NCBI RefSeq assembly: GCF_030758935.1
Contig: NZ_CP132333.1
Span: 496,001-560,000, forward strand
DNA from: Geothrix sp. PMB-07
GTDB taxonomy: Bacteria; Acidobacteriota; Holophagae; Holophagales; Holophagaceae
Direction: 5' to 3'
DNA length: 64,000 bases
A program made the position numbers and the translations under genes. Positions 24,973-33,498 of the stretch are shown here, piece by piece. Numbering within the stretch: position 1 is the first letter of the stretch; every line of letters starts with the position of its first letter. Below the pieces are notes generated by a model. That model did no database searches. It was not told where the DNA came from and saw only the letters and a list, made by a program, of their open reading frames with translations.

Positions 24973-25975
24973 AGGGCTTTGGATCGCCTCGTTCCATGGC
25001 CGCCCGCAAGCCTCGGCGCAGCAGGGCGCGTCCGACCTTGAGCGCCTCCGGCGGCGGAAGGATGTGCGTCTCCTGCCGCTGCAGCGGCAGGCTCGGGCGA
25101 TTCTGGAGGCGCTGCCGGGCCTGGGCTCCGCCGACTACACCACGGGCAACGGTTCGGCCTCTTGCACACTGCGCGAACAGGTCAGGGACGTCCGCCCCTG
25201 CCCCGAGGGCACCGCGATCTTTGGGGACCAGGGGGGCTTGCGATGGTTGGACGACTCCTGGCGCCATTCCGTGGCCGTTCTGAACCGGGGTCAGGACTTC
25301 ACGGATACGCCGCCCTGCCTTTTGCTCTACGGGGAAACGGGTCAGCTGGCACACCAGATCACCCTCTGGGATCCCAGCACCTGGGAGGGCTTCATCGATC
25401 TCATCTGCCGCCACCGGGGCTGTTGGAACTGCCTTGAAACCAGACAGGAGCTCCCGGAAGGGCCAGGGAGTGAGGCGTGCCCGGCCTGGCTGTTACGGGA
25501 GGCTTGGAACGAGGCTCGCTCGGAACGGGACCTGGACCTCCGCCTGGAGCCCCTTGGCCTGAAACGGGTGATGGCCCTCCGAGCCATGGAGGGGCTGCAC
25601 ACCATCATGATCGACCTCGACTGTCTGGCGTCGCTCCTCGATGACATCGCCGAGGCGGGGCTGCCCCTCCATGTGCGGCTGGGCAACCAGCACTGCACCC
25701 AGGCGCTGGAAGCCGACATCAGCGCTTTCGACAAGGGGCCCCGAGCATGGGAGATCCAGATGGCCCAGACGGTTCTCACCCTGAACCCCGGGAGCATCGC
25801 CAGCATCTGGCTCGTGGCGCAACCGGCGGCCAAGTCCGAGCGGTTGCGCTTCGAGTGCTACGACCAGAAGGATGACCAGGTGTTGACCCTCTCGGGACCG
25901 GAGGATCCCTGTCCCCTGGTTCAGCAGGGCTGGCAACACCTCATCGGGCGCTTCGAGGCGCAACGATTCCACTAA
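24962..25975 (+). CDS. HemS/ChuS-like heme-handling protein
   Basis: 337 residues, close to the usual 340 to 350 of HemS/HmuS/ChuS cytoplasmic heme proteins, which consist of two tandem similar halves. The N-terminal half has ILEALPGLGSADYTTG and WRHSVAVLNRGQ; the C-terminal half has LPLHVRLGNQHCTQALEA, IASIWLVAQPAAKSE and LRFECYDQKDDQVLTL, which follow the HemS pattern. The match is weak and by recognition only. I could not confirm the heme-ligand histidine. GGGGAGG precedes the ATG. A ferritin gene follows, and a dyad lies upstream; together these suggest an iron-storage and heme-use locus. No receptor or ABC transporter gene is nearby. Confidence 0.55.
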   Translation: MTNEGLWIASFHGRPQASAQQGASDLERLRRRKDVRLLPLQRQARAILEALPGLGSADYTTGNGSASCTLREQVRDVRPCPEGTAIFGDQGGLRWLDDSWRHSVAVLNRGQDFTDTPPCLLLYGETGQLAHQITLWDPSTWEGFIDLICRHRGCWNCLETRQELPEGPGSEACPAWLLREAWNEARSERDLDLRLEPLGLKRVMALRAMEGLHTIMIDLDCLASLLDDIAEAGLPLHVRLGNQHCTQALEADISAFDKGPRAWEIQMAQTVLTLNPGSIASIWLVAQPAAKSERLRFECYDQKDDQVLTLSGPEDPCPLVQQGWQHLIGRFEAQRFH

Positions 25976-26023
25976 CAGCGCGACCCGCGCAGAGTTACAC
26001 TCCCATCCCATCAAGGAGGCACC

Positions 26024-26518
26024 ATGATCAGCCAGACCATGCAGCATGCGCTGAACGCGCAGATCAACCTGGAGCAGTATTCAGCTCAGCTCTACCTGGC
26101 CATGAGCGCCCACTGCATCGGAAAAAGCTTCAAGGGCTTCGGCCAGTGGCTCAAGGTGCAGGCTTCCGAGGAGACGGCGCACGCGGCGAGGCTCATCGAT
26201 TTCGTGCTCGACCGCGGCGGCAAGCTGGAGCTTCAGGCCTTGGAGGCGCCTCCCACCGAATTCGGCGGAGTCATCCAGGTCTTCGAGGCCATCCTTGCCC
26301 ATGAGAAGGGCATCACGGGACGGATCAATGCGCTGTTTGAATTGGCACGGGCCGAAAAGGATTACGCCAGCGAGATCGCGCTCCAGTGGTACGTGACAGA
26401 GCAGGTGGAAGAGGAGGCCCGCGTCGGCGAGATCGTGGACCATCTCCACGCCGTGGGCGATCAGGGGGGCGCCATCTGGTACCTGGATTCCAAGATGGGG
26501 AAACGCTCAGTTCAGTAG
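26024..26518 (+). CDS. Ferritin
   Basis: Iron-storage protein of 164 residues, the usual length of bacterial non-heme ferritin; 24 subunits form a cytoplasmic shell. The di-iron ferroxidase residues are seen in NLEQYSAQLY (E17), SEETAHAARL (E50, H53) and QVEEEARVGEIVDHL. AAGGAGG precedes the ATG. It follows the HemS-like gene by 48 bases, probably in the same transcript. Confidence 0.9.
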   Translation: MISQTMQHALNAQINLEQYSAQLYLAMSAHCIGKSFKGFGQWLKVQASEETAHAARLIDFVLDRGGKLELQALEAPPTEFGGVIQVFEAILAHEKGITGRINALFELARAEKDYASEIALQWYVTEQVEEEARVGEIVDHLHAVGDQGGAIWYLDSKMGKRSVQ

Positions 26519-26624
26519 CGGAGGACGCCGGGCGCAAAACCCACCGCCTCGCGCCGAGGCTGCCATCGCGAGGTGCCGGGGGCTGAACCCGGCAAGGCCG
26601 CTTTGGCACTGCTAGGGTGGGATC

Positions 26625-27572
26625 ATGACCGCAACCGCCTCGGAGGCCACCCGCCACGAGTACGCTGCCCGCATGAACCGGGTGGTGGATCACATCCAGT
26701 CCCACTTGGCTGAGCCCCTGAACCTTGAGCGGCTGGCCGCCATTGCCTGCTTCAGCCCCTTCCACTTCCACCGGCTCTTCTCGGCCTGGATGGGAGAGAC
26801 CTTGCAGGCGCATGTTCAGCGGCTGCGCCTGGAGCGCGCCGCCAAGCTGCTGAGCTTCGACCGCCGCAAAACCATCACTGAGGTGGCCCTTGATTGCGGC
26901 TTCTCCAGCTCCAGCGCTTTCGCCCGCGCCTTCAAGCAGGCTTACGGCCTTTCGGGCAGCGAATGGCGAAAGCGCAAGATCTGTCAAACGAACCGCAAGT
27001 CGTGGGAAGCAGAGCAGGAGGCCATTCTCCGATCCTCTGCGGAGCCGGGCCCGATGGCCCGCCCATCGGAGCTCCCCATGGCACGCTTCCCCATCCACGT
27101 TCAGGTGCGTCATCTTGAACCTGCCACCCTGGCCTACATCCGGCACATCGGCTCGTACAAAGGCAACGCCGCGCTATTCCGCCGACTGTTCGACCAGCTT
27201 TTCGCCTGGGCCGGACCGCGCGGCCTCATGGGCCCAGAGGCTCGCTACCTCAGCCTCTTCCAGGACAATCCCAACCTCACACCGGCCGCGAAGCAGCGCC
27301 TGGAAGTGGCGCTCACGGTACCCCCGGGAACGGCCCCGGACGGGCCCATCGGCATCAAGCCCTTGGAAGGTGGTCTCTATGCCATTGCGAGGGTCCGTGT
27401 GCTCCCTCACGAGTACGCTGATCCCTGGGAAACCCTCGTCGGAGCGTGGCTTCCTGCCAGCGGTTACCAACCCGATGGGCGACCGGCTCTGGAAATCTAT
27501 CTGAACAACCCTGACACCGATCCTGAAGGACGCTTCGAGCTGGAGATCTGCTTTCCGGTGAGGCCTCTGTAG
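26625..27572 (+). CDS. AraC-family regulator with GyrI-like effector domain
   Basis: 315 residues. Residues about 15 to 115 hold two helix-turn-helix motifs of the AraC type (LERLAAIACFSPFHFHRLF and ITEVALDCGFSSSSAFARAF). Residues about 150 to 315 form a GyrI/SOUL-like small-molecule-binding domain (LAYIRHIGSYKG; FELEICFPVRPL). This fusion is common among regulators of drug efflux and detoxification, as in Rob-type proteins. It stands alone between ferritin and a terminator, and its target is not apparent. Confidence 0.88.
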   Translation: MTATASEATRHEYAARMNRVVDHIQSHLAEPLNLERLAAIACFSPFHFHRLFSAWMGETLQAHVQRLRLERAAKLLSFDRRKTITEVALDCGFSSSSAFARAFKQAYGLSGSEWRKRKICQTNRKSWEAEQEAILRSSAEPGPMARPSELPMARFPIHVQVRHLEPATLAYIRHIGSYKGNAALFRRLFDQLFAWAGPRGLMGPEARYLSLFQDNPNLTPAAKQRLEVALTVPPGTAPDGPIGIKPLEGGLYAIARVRVLPHEYADPWETLVGAWLPASGYQPDGRPALEIYLNNPDTDPEGRFELEICFPVRPL

Positions 27573-27590
27573 CTTTTCTTCCTGAACGAC

Positions 27591-27614
27591 GAAGGCCGCC
27601 TTTCGGCGGCCTTC
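27591..27614 (+). terminator. Terminator after the AraC-family gene
   Basis: Perfect 10-base-pair stem GAAGGCCGCC, loop TTTC, complement, followed by TGCTTGC. It lies between the regulator and the convergent HU gene and may serve both. Confidence 0.7.
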
Positions 27615-27693
27615 TGCTTGCGTGGCATAACCTCCGCGCCGGGTCCCGACTCCGAACGCGCCACAGGCGCGTCTTCCGTCACCCGGCGGTCGG

Positions 27694-27993
27694 TTACATC
27701 TGGTCCTTGAGGCCCTTGGCCGTCTTGAAGACGACTTTGCGGCCGGCGGGGATCTGGATGCTTTCGCCGGTCTTGGGGTTGCGGCCCATCTTCTCCTTGG
27801 TGGCGCGCACTTCGAAGGTGCCGAGACCGAAGAGGTTCACCCGGTTGCCAGCGAGCAGGGTCTCGACGATGTGATCACGGACGCCGTCCAGGATGGCCTT
27901 GGCGCGGGCCTTGGAAAGGTCCTGGGCCTCGGCGAGGTTGGCGGCGAGTTCAGCGATGCCGAGGGTGTCGGGCTTGGAAGAGGTCTTGGCCAT
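27694..27993 (-). CDS. HU-family DNA-binding protein
   Basis: Histone-like dimeric protein of 99 residues that bends and compacts DNA. The family pattern is clear: GIAELAANLAEAQDLSKARAK at the N-terminus, VNLFGLGTFEVRATKEKMGR and NPKTGESIQIPAGRKVVFK, the DNA-binding arm with proline. The start follows AAGGAGTCC. It lies 104 bases downstream of rplI on the same strand, with two GC-rich hairpins between. Confidence 0.93.
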   Translation of the reverse strand: MAKTSSKPDTLGIAELAANLAEAQDLSKARAKAILDGVRDHIVETLLAGNRVNLFGLGTFEVRATKEKMGRNPKTGESIQIPAGRKVVFKTAKGLKDQM

Positions 27994-28019
27994 GGATGGA
28001 CTCCTTGGAATGGAATGGA

Positions 28020-28071
28020 CGGGATTCCCGGCTGCGCGCGAATCCCGTGGACCGGCGCCCCGCGGCGCCGG
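28020..28071 (-). other. Two GC-rich hairpins between rplI and the HU gene
   Basis: CGGGATTC at 28020 pairs with GAATCCCG ending at 28047, and CCGGCGCC at 28052 pairs with GGCGCCGG ending at 28071. Neither is followed by a T-run on the minus strand. They could attenuate or stabilise an rplI-HU transcript. Confidence 0.35.
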
Positions 28072-28097
28072 CCGGATGGGAACAGTGCAGGTGGCTT

Positions 28098-28550
28098 TTA
28101 TTCAGCGGCCGCGGCGGCGCTGACTTCGAGGTTGACCTTGGCGTGAACGCCGCTGTAGAGGCGCACATCCACGACATAGGTGCCCGCATCCTTGATGTGG
28201 GGCACGGTGATGTCGCGGCGATCCAGTGTGAAGCCCTTGCCCTTGAAGAGCTCGGCCACATCGGCGTTGGTGACGGAACCGAAGAGGTGGCCGTTCTCGC
28301 CGGCCTTCTTGGCCACGGCGAGGCTGATGGCTTCCAGCTTCTCGGCCAGGCTCTTGGCATCGGCCAGTTCCTTGGCGCGCAGCTTCTCGGCGCGGACCTT
28401 TTCCAGCTCGATCTGGCGCTTGTTGCCGGCGGTGACGGGCAGGGCCATCTTGCGGGGCAGCAGGAAGTTGCGGGCGTAGCCGTCCTTGACGTTCACGACA
28501 TCGCCGCGGACGCCGAGGTGGGTGACGTTCTCGATCAGAAGGATTTCCAT
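28098..28550 (-). CDS. rplI: Ribosomal protein L9
   Basis: Large-subunit protein of 150 residues with the standard two-domain build: an N-terminal rRNA-binding domain (MEILLIENVTHLGVRGDVVNVKDGYARNFLLP, quoted by its ends MEILLIENV and GYARNFLLP), a long central helix (about residues 41 to 75) and a C-terminal domain ending VHAKVNLEV. The last residues are an alanine-rich tail. Start at 28550, behind GGGAG. Usually rplI follows rpsF and rpsR; here it is followed by the HU gene and no other ribosomal gene is within the window, though rpsF/rpsR may lie elsewhere. The open frame upstream of 28550 has no support. Confidence 0.93.
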   Translation of the reverse strand: MEILLIENVTHLGVRGDVVNVKDGYARNFLLPRKMALPVTAGNKRQIELEKVRAEKLRAKELADAKSLAEKLEAISLAVAKKAGENGHLFGSVTNADVAELFKGKGFTLDRRDITVPHIKDAGTYVVDVRLYSGVHAKVNLEVSAAAAAE

Positions 28551-28759
28551 GGGTTCTCCCAAAGGGATGTGAGGTTGGGTCCGGCCAGCGCTGAGGTGCT
28601 CGCGTTGTCCCCGCGTGGGTGAGACGGCGTCCTGCGCCGTCAGGGCCGGGTCCTGGGAACCCGCCCTGTCCCCCGGTGGGTTCAGGCCGATCAGAAAATC
28701 CAGTCTATCCTGGGAGCATCCGATACCCAAGCATGGATTTCCCCGCGTGTGGAGTCTGA
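28551..28759. other. Intergenic gap between rplI and the PilZ gene
   Basis: About 209 bases that must hold the divergent promoters. One clear hairpin, GACGGCG at 28623 with CGCCGTC ending at 28641, lies in the rplI leader. I see no protein-coding frame with a ribosome-binding site. Confidence 0.4.
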
Positions 28760-29140
28760 ATGAGCACCTTTGCCGATCGACGCGATACTCGCCGGATCAT
28801 CGTCGGCCCTGAATTCGGCATCTCCTTCACCTTGAAGGGACATGCCTATCAGGAGGTCCGCATCACCAACCTGAGCACCGGAGGCTGCTTCGCCCTGGTG
28901 GGAGTGCGGGACGCGCGTCTGTTCGAGCGGGGCGCGGTCCTGGAGAGCCTGGTGCTGCTCCACCCAGAGCTCCCCAAGCAGCCCATCATTGCCGCCGTCT
29001 CCTACGTCCTGGGCGGTCGCCTCACGGCGGACCCCCTGGAAATGGTGGGCATCGGCATTCAGTTCCTGGGCATGGATGACGACGCCCAGGCCTCCCTGGA
29101 CACCTGGGTCACGGCTTCTGTGGCTTCGCAGCAGAATTAG
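28760..29140 (+). CDS. PilZ-domain protein (probable c-di-GMP binder)
   Basis: 126 residues making a single PilZ domain. The two binding motifs are present: arginines in ADRRDTRR near the N-terminus and NLSTGG (the D/NxSxxG motif), with VGIGIQFLGMDDD near the C-terminus. PilZ proteins bind cyclic di-GMP and act on motility, polysaccharide or other outputs. GGAG precedes the ATG. It is alone between rplI and modA, so its target is not shown. Confidence 0.82.
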   Translation: MSTFADRRDTRRIIVGPEFGISFTLKGHAYQEVRITNLSTGGCFALVGVRDARLFERGAVLESLVLLHPELPKQPIIAAVSYVLGGRLTADPLEMVGIGIQFLGMDDDAQASLDTWVTASVASQQN

Positions 29141-29222
29141 CCAGCATCCAACCTGAAGCGCGAGTTTCCAAGTCGTGGGATGTGTGGGATAACAACCTCT
29201 CATTCCAGGCCATGGAGGTTCC

Positions 29223-30005
29223 ATGAAACTCCGCAGCATGCTGACCGCAGCCCTGGGCCTGTGGCTGAGTTTGGGCGGGCCGCTCCGAGCCCAGGGCGCG
29301 CCCACGCCCCTGGCCATCGCCGCGGCCGGGGATCTGCGGGGCGTGCTGGAGGACTTCAAGGGCCGCTTCGAGGCGGGCCGCCCCGGCGCCCAGCTGCAGC
29401 TCACCTTTGGCGCCTCCGGCAGCCTCACGGCGCAGATCCAGCAGGGCGCCCCCTTTGATGTTTTCCTTGCCGCTGACACGGGGTTTCCCGAGCAGTTGCA
29501 GAAGGCCGGGCTGGTGACGTCGGAGGGACTCTTTCCCTATGCCACCGGCGCCCTGACCCTTTGGGTACGAAAGGACCTGGGGCTCGATCCTTCAAAGGAA
29601 GGCCTCAAGCTGCTCCTCGATGGCCGGGTGAAGAAAATCGCCACGGCCAATCCCCAGGTGGCGCCCTACGGTCGCGCGGGGGAGGCGGCCCTCCGCCAGG
29701 CGGACCTCTATGACGCCGTGAAACCCCGGCTGGTCTTCGCTGACAACATCGCCCAGGCGGCTCAGTTTCTTCAGGCTGGCGCAGCGGAGGCCGGGCTCAT
29801 CTCCTTCTCCCAGGCCAACCATGCAGCCCTGCGCCAGACAGGCCAGGCCTGGAAGGTGCCCAGTGGAGCCTATCCTCCCCTGCGCCAGGCAGGCGTGATC
29901 CTGAAGCGCACCGGCAATCCAGAACTGGCCCGGGCCTTCATGGCCTTCCTCGTGGGCGCCGAGGGCCAGGCCCTGCTGGCCAAGCATGGCTTCGGAGCGC
30001 CCTGA
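29223..30005 (+). CDS. modA: Molybdate ABC transporter, substrate-binding protein
   Basis: Periplasmic molybdate-binding protein, 260 residues. A signal peptide (LTAALGLWLSLGGPLRAQG) leads to LAIAAAGDLRGVLEDF and LTFGASGSLTAQIQQGAPFDVFLAA, the ModA pattern that differs from the TTTS motif of TupA. The ATG follows GGAGGTTCC. The stop overlaps the modB start by one base (TGATG), so modA and modB are coupled. Confidence 0.92.
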   Translation: MKLRSMLTAALGLWLSLGGPLRAQGAPTPLAIAAAGDLRGVLEDFKGRFEAGRPGAQLQLTFGASGSLTAQIQQGAPFDVFLAADTGFPEQLQKAGLVTSEGLFPYATGALTLWVRKDLGLDPSKEGLKLLLDGRVKKIATANPQVAPYGRAGEAALRQADLYDAVKPRLVFADNIAQAAQFLQAGAAEAGLISFSQANHAALRQTGQAWKVPSGAYPPLRQAGVILKRTGNPELARAFMAFLVGAEGQALLAKHGFGAP

Positions 30006-30670
30006 TGGATTGGGAGGCCATCCGCCTCAGCCTGCGGCTGGCGGCCCTTTCCGTGGGGCTGCTGGTGCCGCTGGGCATCGCCCTGGCCTGGCCCCTGGCT
30101 TTCGGGCGCTTCCGCGGCAAGGTGCTGCTGGAGGCTTTGACCTCGCTGCCTCTGATCCTGCCGCCCACGGTGCTGGGCTTCTACCTCATCGTGGCCCTGG
30201 GCCCCCGCAGCCCCATCGGCCAGGTCTGGGAGGCCCTCACGGGAGCCCGGCTGGTGTTCACCTTCCAGGGGCTGCTGCTGGCCCAGGTGGTCACGAACCT
30301 GCCCTTCTTCCTGCAGCCCCTGGTGGCCTCCCTCGGCAGTGTGGACCGGCGCTTGCTGGAAGCGGCCAGCACCCTCGGCTCGCGGCCCCTGGGCGTCTAC
30401 CTGCGGGTGGCCCTGCCCCTGGCCTGGCGGGGCCTGCTTTCGGCCATGATCCTCAGCTTCGCGCATGCCATCGGCGAGTTCGGCGTGGTGCTGATGGTGG
30501 GTGGCAGTCTGCCGGGCAGGACACGTACGGCTTCCATCGCGCTCTTCGATCAGGTGCAGTCCTTCGACATGGCCGGTGCCAACCGCACGGCGCTGTTGCT
30601 GCTCGCCTTCGCGCTGCTGGTGCTCATGGGCATCGCGTGGCTGCGCTCCCGGGAGCGGGCGTGGAGCTGA
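30005..30670 (+). CDS. modB: Molybdate ABC transporter, permease
   Basis: Inner-membrane permease, 221 residues with about five hydrophobic helices. PLILPPTVLGFYL, the ATPase-contact loop EAASTLGSRPLGVYLRVALP and HAIGEFGVVLMVGGSLPG are classic ModB features. It overlaps modA by one base and modC by ten bases. Confidence 0.93.
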   Translation: MDWEAIRLSLRLAALSVGLLVPLGIALAWPLAFGRFRGKVLLEALTSLPLILPPTVLGFYLIVALGPRSPIGQVWEALTGARLVFTFQGLLLAQVVTNLPFFLQPLVASLGSVDRRLLEAASTLGSRPLGVYLRVALPLAWRGLLSAMILSFAHAIGEFGVVLMVGGSLPGRTRTASIALFDQVQSFDMAGANRTALLLLAFALLVLMGIAWLRSRERAWS

Positions 30671-31746
30671 AGGCGGCGTTCTCGAAGACCTTTCCGGGTG
30701 GCCCCACGATCCAGGCCGCTTTTCAGGTGCCGCTGGAGGCCTTCGGCCTCACGGTGATCTTTGGCCCTTCCGGTTGCGGCAAGACCACGGTGCTGCGCTG
30801 CCTGGCGGGCCTGGAGGCACCGGATGCGGGCCTCATCCAGGCAGGCGGGGAGGCATGGTTCCAGCATGGCCGCGCCGTGCTTCCCGCCTCGGGCCGAAGC
30901 ATCGGCTTCGTTTCCCAGGATTCCGCGCTGTTCCCCCACCTCAGCGTGGCGGGCAACATCGCCTACGGCATCCGGGGCTGCTCCCGCGCCGAGGGCCGGG
31001 CACGCGTGGCCGAGCTGATCGCCTTCATGGGGCTGGAGGGCTTGGCGGAACGTCGCCCCGCCGAGCTTTCCGGCGGGCAGAAGCAGCGGGTGGCCCTGGC
31101 CCGGGCCCTGGCGCCCCGGCCCCGCCTGGTGCTGTTGGACGAGCCCTTCGTGTCCCTGGATCGCGCCGCTGCGGAGCAGCTGCGGCACACCCTCCGGAAG
31201 CTGCTCCAGGAGCTGCGTGTGCCCTGCCTCCTGGTGACTCACGATCCCCTGGAGGCCCTGGCTCTGGGGGATCGCATGCTGCGCATGGCCGAGGGCCGCA
31301 TCGTGGAGGAGGGTGAGCCTGCCCGACTGCTCTCGCGCCACGATGGCGCCGCTGGTGATCCCTTGGACGGGCAAATGGGAGTGGTGGTGCGCACCCGGGT
31401 GCTGGGCCGCGTGGAAGGCCTGCTGCGGCTGGGAGCTGGCAGCGCGGAGCTGCTGGCGCCGGATCCCGGCGGGGACTTCGACGAGGCCTTCGCCTGCATT
31501 CGCGGAGAGGGCGTGGCGCTGGAGCATGGGCCCCACGGCCCTCAGACTCCGCGCAACCGCCTGGTGGCGGAGATCGTGGGCCTCGAGCCCCTGGGCGGCC
31601 TCACCCGCATCCACCTCGATGCGGGCTTTTCCTTCGAGGCCCTCATCACCACCTGGGCCTGCCAGGACCTGAAGCTGGCCCAGGGACAGACCATCCACGC
31701 CCTCATCAAGGCCAGTGCCATCGGGGTCATCCCCATCCGGGGCTGA
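30661..31746 (+). CDS. modC: Molybdate ABC transporter, ATP-binding protein
   Basis: ATPase subunit of 361 residues. Walker A is FGPSGCGKTT, the signature is ELSGGQKQRVALARAL, Walker B is LVLLDEPFVSLD and the H-loop follows in LVTHDPLEAL. The C-terminal part (about residues 240 to 361) carries the TOBE/Mop-type domain expected in ModC. The GTG at 30661 is selected because it sits inside the end of modB with CGGGAGCGG just upstream, giving a normal N-terminus; the open frame continues upstream but only as an overlap of modB. Confidence 0.9.
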   Translation: MELKAAFSKTFPGGPTIQAAFQVPLEAFGLTVIFGPSGCGKTTVLRCLAGLEAPDAGLIQAGGEAWFQHGRAVLPASGRSIGFVSQDSALFPHLSVAGNIAYGIRGCSRAEGRARVAELIAFMGLEGLAERRPAELSGGQKQRVALARALAPRPRLVLLDEPFVSLDRAAAEQLRHTLRKLLQELRVPCLLVTHDPLEALALGDRMLRMAEGRIVEEGEPARLLSRHDGAAGDPLDGQMGVVVRTRVLGRVEGLLRLGAGSAELLAPDPGGDFDEAFACIRGEGVALEHGPHGPQTPRNRLVAEIVGLEPLGGLTRIHLDAGFSFEALITTWACQDLKLAQGQTIHALIKASAIGVIPIRG

Positions 31747-31797
31747 GCGGCCGGCCCGGCCTCGGTGCATCTACACTGATGCAGAGGCTGGCTTCCC

Positions 31798-32232
31798 ATG
31801 GCGACGGCGCAGACAACACGGCATTCCCTGCGGAGCCTGCTCCTGCCGGACCAGCCGCGCTCGTTTGCCTGGGCCCGGCCCGCGCAGCTGGCGCTGCGCA
31901 GCCTCCATATCGCGGTCATGGCCCTGGTGGTGGGTGGCCTGCCCTTCGGCGCGGATTTCCACCGCCTGCGGATCGCCATTCTGATGACGGTGGCCAGCGG
32001 CGTGCTGCTCATGGCCATCGACCTGGCCAAGGATGCGGCCTTTCTGCTCCAGGGCAGCGGGGTGGCGCTGCTGGTGAAGCTGGCGCTGCTGGGCCTGGGC
32101 CTGCTGCAGCCCGAAGCGCGCCTGCCTTGGTATCTGGCCGCCACCCTGGTGGCTTCCATCGGCTCGCACATGCCCGGGGCATGGCGGCATTACTCCTTCC
32201 TCACAGGGAAGTCTGCGAAGGAATCGCACTGA
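31798..32232 (+). CDS. Small integral membrane protein between modC and moeA
   Basis: 144 residues, predicted to be a membrane protein with about four hydrophobic helices (QLALRSLHIAVMALVVGGLPFGA; ILMTVASGVLLMAIDLAKD; VALLVKLALLGLGLL; YLAATLVASIGSHM). A charged 25-residue N-terminus precedes them. I do not recognise the family. Its stop overlaps the moeA start by one base, and modC ends 51 bases upstream, so it belongs to the molybdenum operon. The single H in the first helix and H-M in the last could bind a metal or heme, but that is speculation. Confidence 0.7.
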   Translation: MATAQTTRHSLRSLLLPDQPRSFAWARPAQLALRSLHIAVMALVVGGLPFGADFHRLRIAILMTVASGVLLMAIDLAKDAAFLLQGSGVALLVKLALLGLGLLQPEARLPWYLAATLVASIGSHMPGAWRHYSFLTGKSAKESH

Positions 32233-33470
32233 TGCCCACGCCCGCCGAAGCCCTGCACCTCATCCTCGCGGCCATGCCGCCGTTGCCACCCGTGTCGGCG
32301 CCACTGGCGGACAGCCTGGGGCTGGCTCTCGCGGCCGATGTCTACTCTGCAGCCACGGTGCCCCCCTTCACCAACTCCGCCATGGATGGCTACGCCGTGC
32401 AGGCGGCGGATCTCGACGCGGCCTCGGCGGAGCGTCCCGTGCGCCTGCGTGTGCTGGGCGACTTGGCCGCGGGTGGTGTGTCGTACCATGTGCTGCATCC
32501 CGGTTCAGCCCTTCGGATCATGACCGGCGCGGCGCTTCCCGAGGGTGCCGATGCGGTGGTGCCGGTGGAGGACACCACCCGGGGCGAGGACGCGGATGGC
32601 GATTGGGTGGAGCTGGGTCGGCCCATCCGCCGGGGCATCCACATCCGCCTCGCGGGAGAGGATCTGCAGCAGGGCCAACTGCTGGTGAAGGCCGGACAGG
32701 GCCTGCGGCCCGGCGATCTGGGCGTGCTGGCCGCAGCGGGCATTCCTGCGGTGTCTGTTTATCCACGCGCGCGGGTGGCCGTGCTCACCACGGGTGATGA
32801 ATTGGTGGATGTGTCCGAAGAACCGGGGCCGGGCCGCATCCGGGATGCGAACATCCATGCGGTTTGCGCGCAGGTCCGCGCTTGCGGCGCCATTCCCGTT
32901 CCCTACGCCCGCGTGCCGGATGACCGCGAGGCGTTGATGCACACGCTGAAGCTGGCGCTCGAGGCAGATGTGGTGCTCACCACCGGCGGCATCTCCGTGG
33001 GCGACTACGACCACATGAAAGCCATGCTTGAAGAGCTGGGCGCCCGGCGGGCCTTCTGGAAGGTGGCGCAGAAGCCGGGTGGCCCCCTGGGTTTCTGGCG
33101 GCTCGGCACCAAGCCCATCTTCGGCATTCCGGGCAATCCCGTGGCGGCCATGCTCATGGTGGAAGAGTACGTGCGGCCGGCGCTGCGGAAGCGGATGGGT
33201 TTCGCCAAGCTGCATCGCCCCGTGGTGGAAGCGCGTTTAGAGGACGGCTGGAGCGGCCGGGTCGGCGATGGCCGAACCACTTTCCTGAGAGTGGTGGCCG
33301 TGAAGGAAGGCGGCGGATATTGCGCGCGGCTCACGGGGCCTCAGGGCTCCGCCATCCTGTCCTCCATGCTCAGCGCCAATGCCCTGGCGGTGATTCCCGC
33401 GGGCGTCGATCAGGTGGCACCGGGCGGGCCCGTGCTGCTTCGCCTCACGGAAGAGGCCGAGGATCACTGA
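32232..33470 (+). CDS. moeA: Molybdopterin molybdotransferase
   Basis: Inserts molybdate (or tungstate) into adenylated molybdopterin in the cytoplasm. 412 residues, the usual length. Seen: PPFTNSAMDGYAV near the N-terminus, RIMTGAALPEGADAVVPVE, and the MPT-binding domain with VLTTGDEL, TTGGISVGDYDHM and FGIPGNPVAAM. Start ATG 32232 overlaps the stop of the membrane-protein gene. As the last gene of the mod operon it links metal uptake to cofactor completion. Whether it also serves the tungsten enzyme 12 kb away cannot be told from sequence. Confidence 0.93.
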   Translation: MPTPAEALHLILAAMPPLPPVSAPLADSLGLALAADVYSAATVPPFTNSAMDGYAVQAADLDAASAERPVRLRVLGDLAAGGVSYHVLHPGSALRIMTGAALPEGADAVVPVEDTTRGEDADGDWVELGRPIRRGIHIRLAGEDLQQGQLLVKAGQGLRPGDLGVLAAAGIPAVSVYPRARVAVLTTGDELVDVSEEPGPGRIRDANIHAVCAQVRACGAIPVPYARVPDDREALMHTLKLALEADVVLTTGGISVGDYDHMKAMLEELGARRAFWKVAQKPGGPLGFWRLGTKPIFGIPGNPVAAMLMVEEYVRPALRKRMGFAKLHRPVVEARLEDGWSGRVGDGRTTFLRVVAVKEGGGYCARLTGPQGSAILSSMLSANALAVIPAGVDQVAPGGPVLLRLTEEAEDH

Positions 33471-33498
33471 TAGAGACTTGAATTCAAAGAATAAGGAA

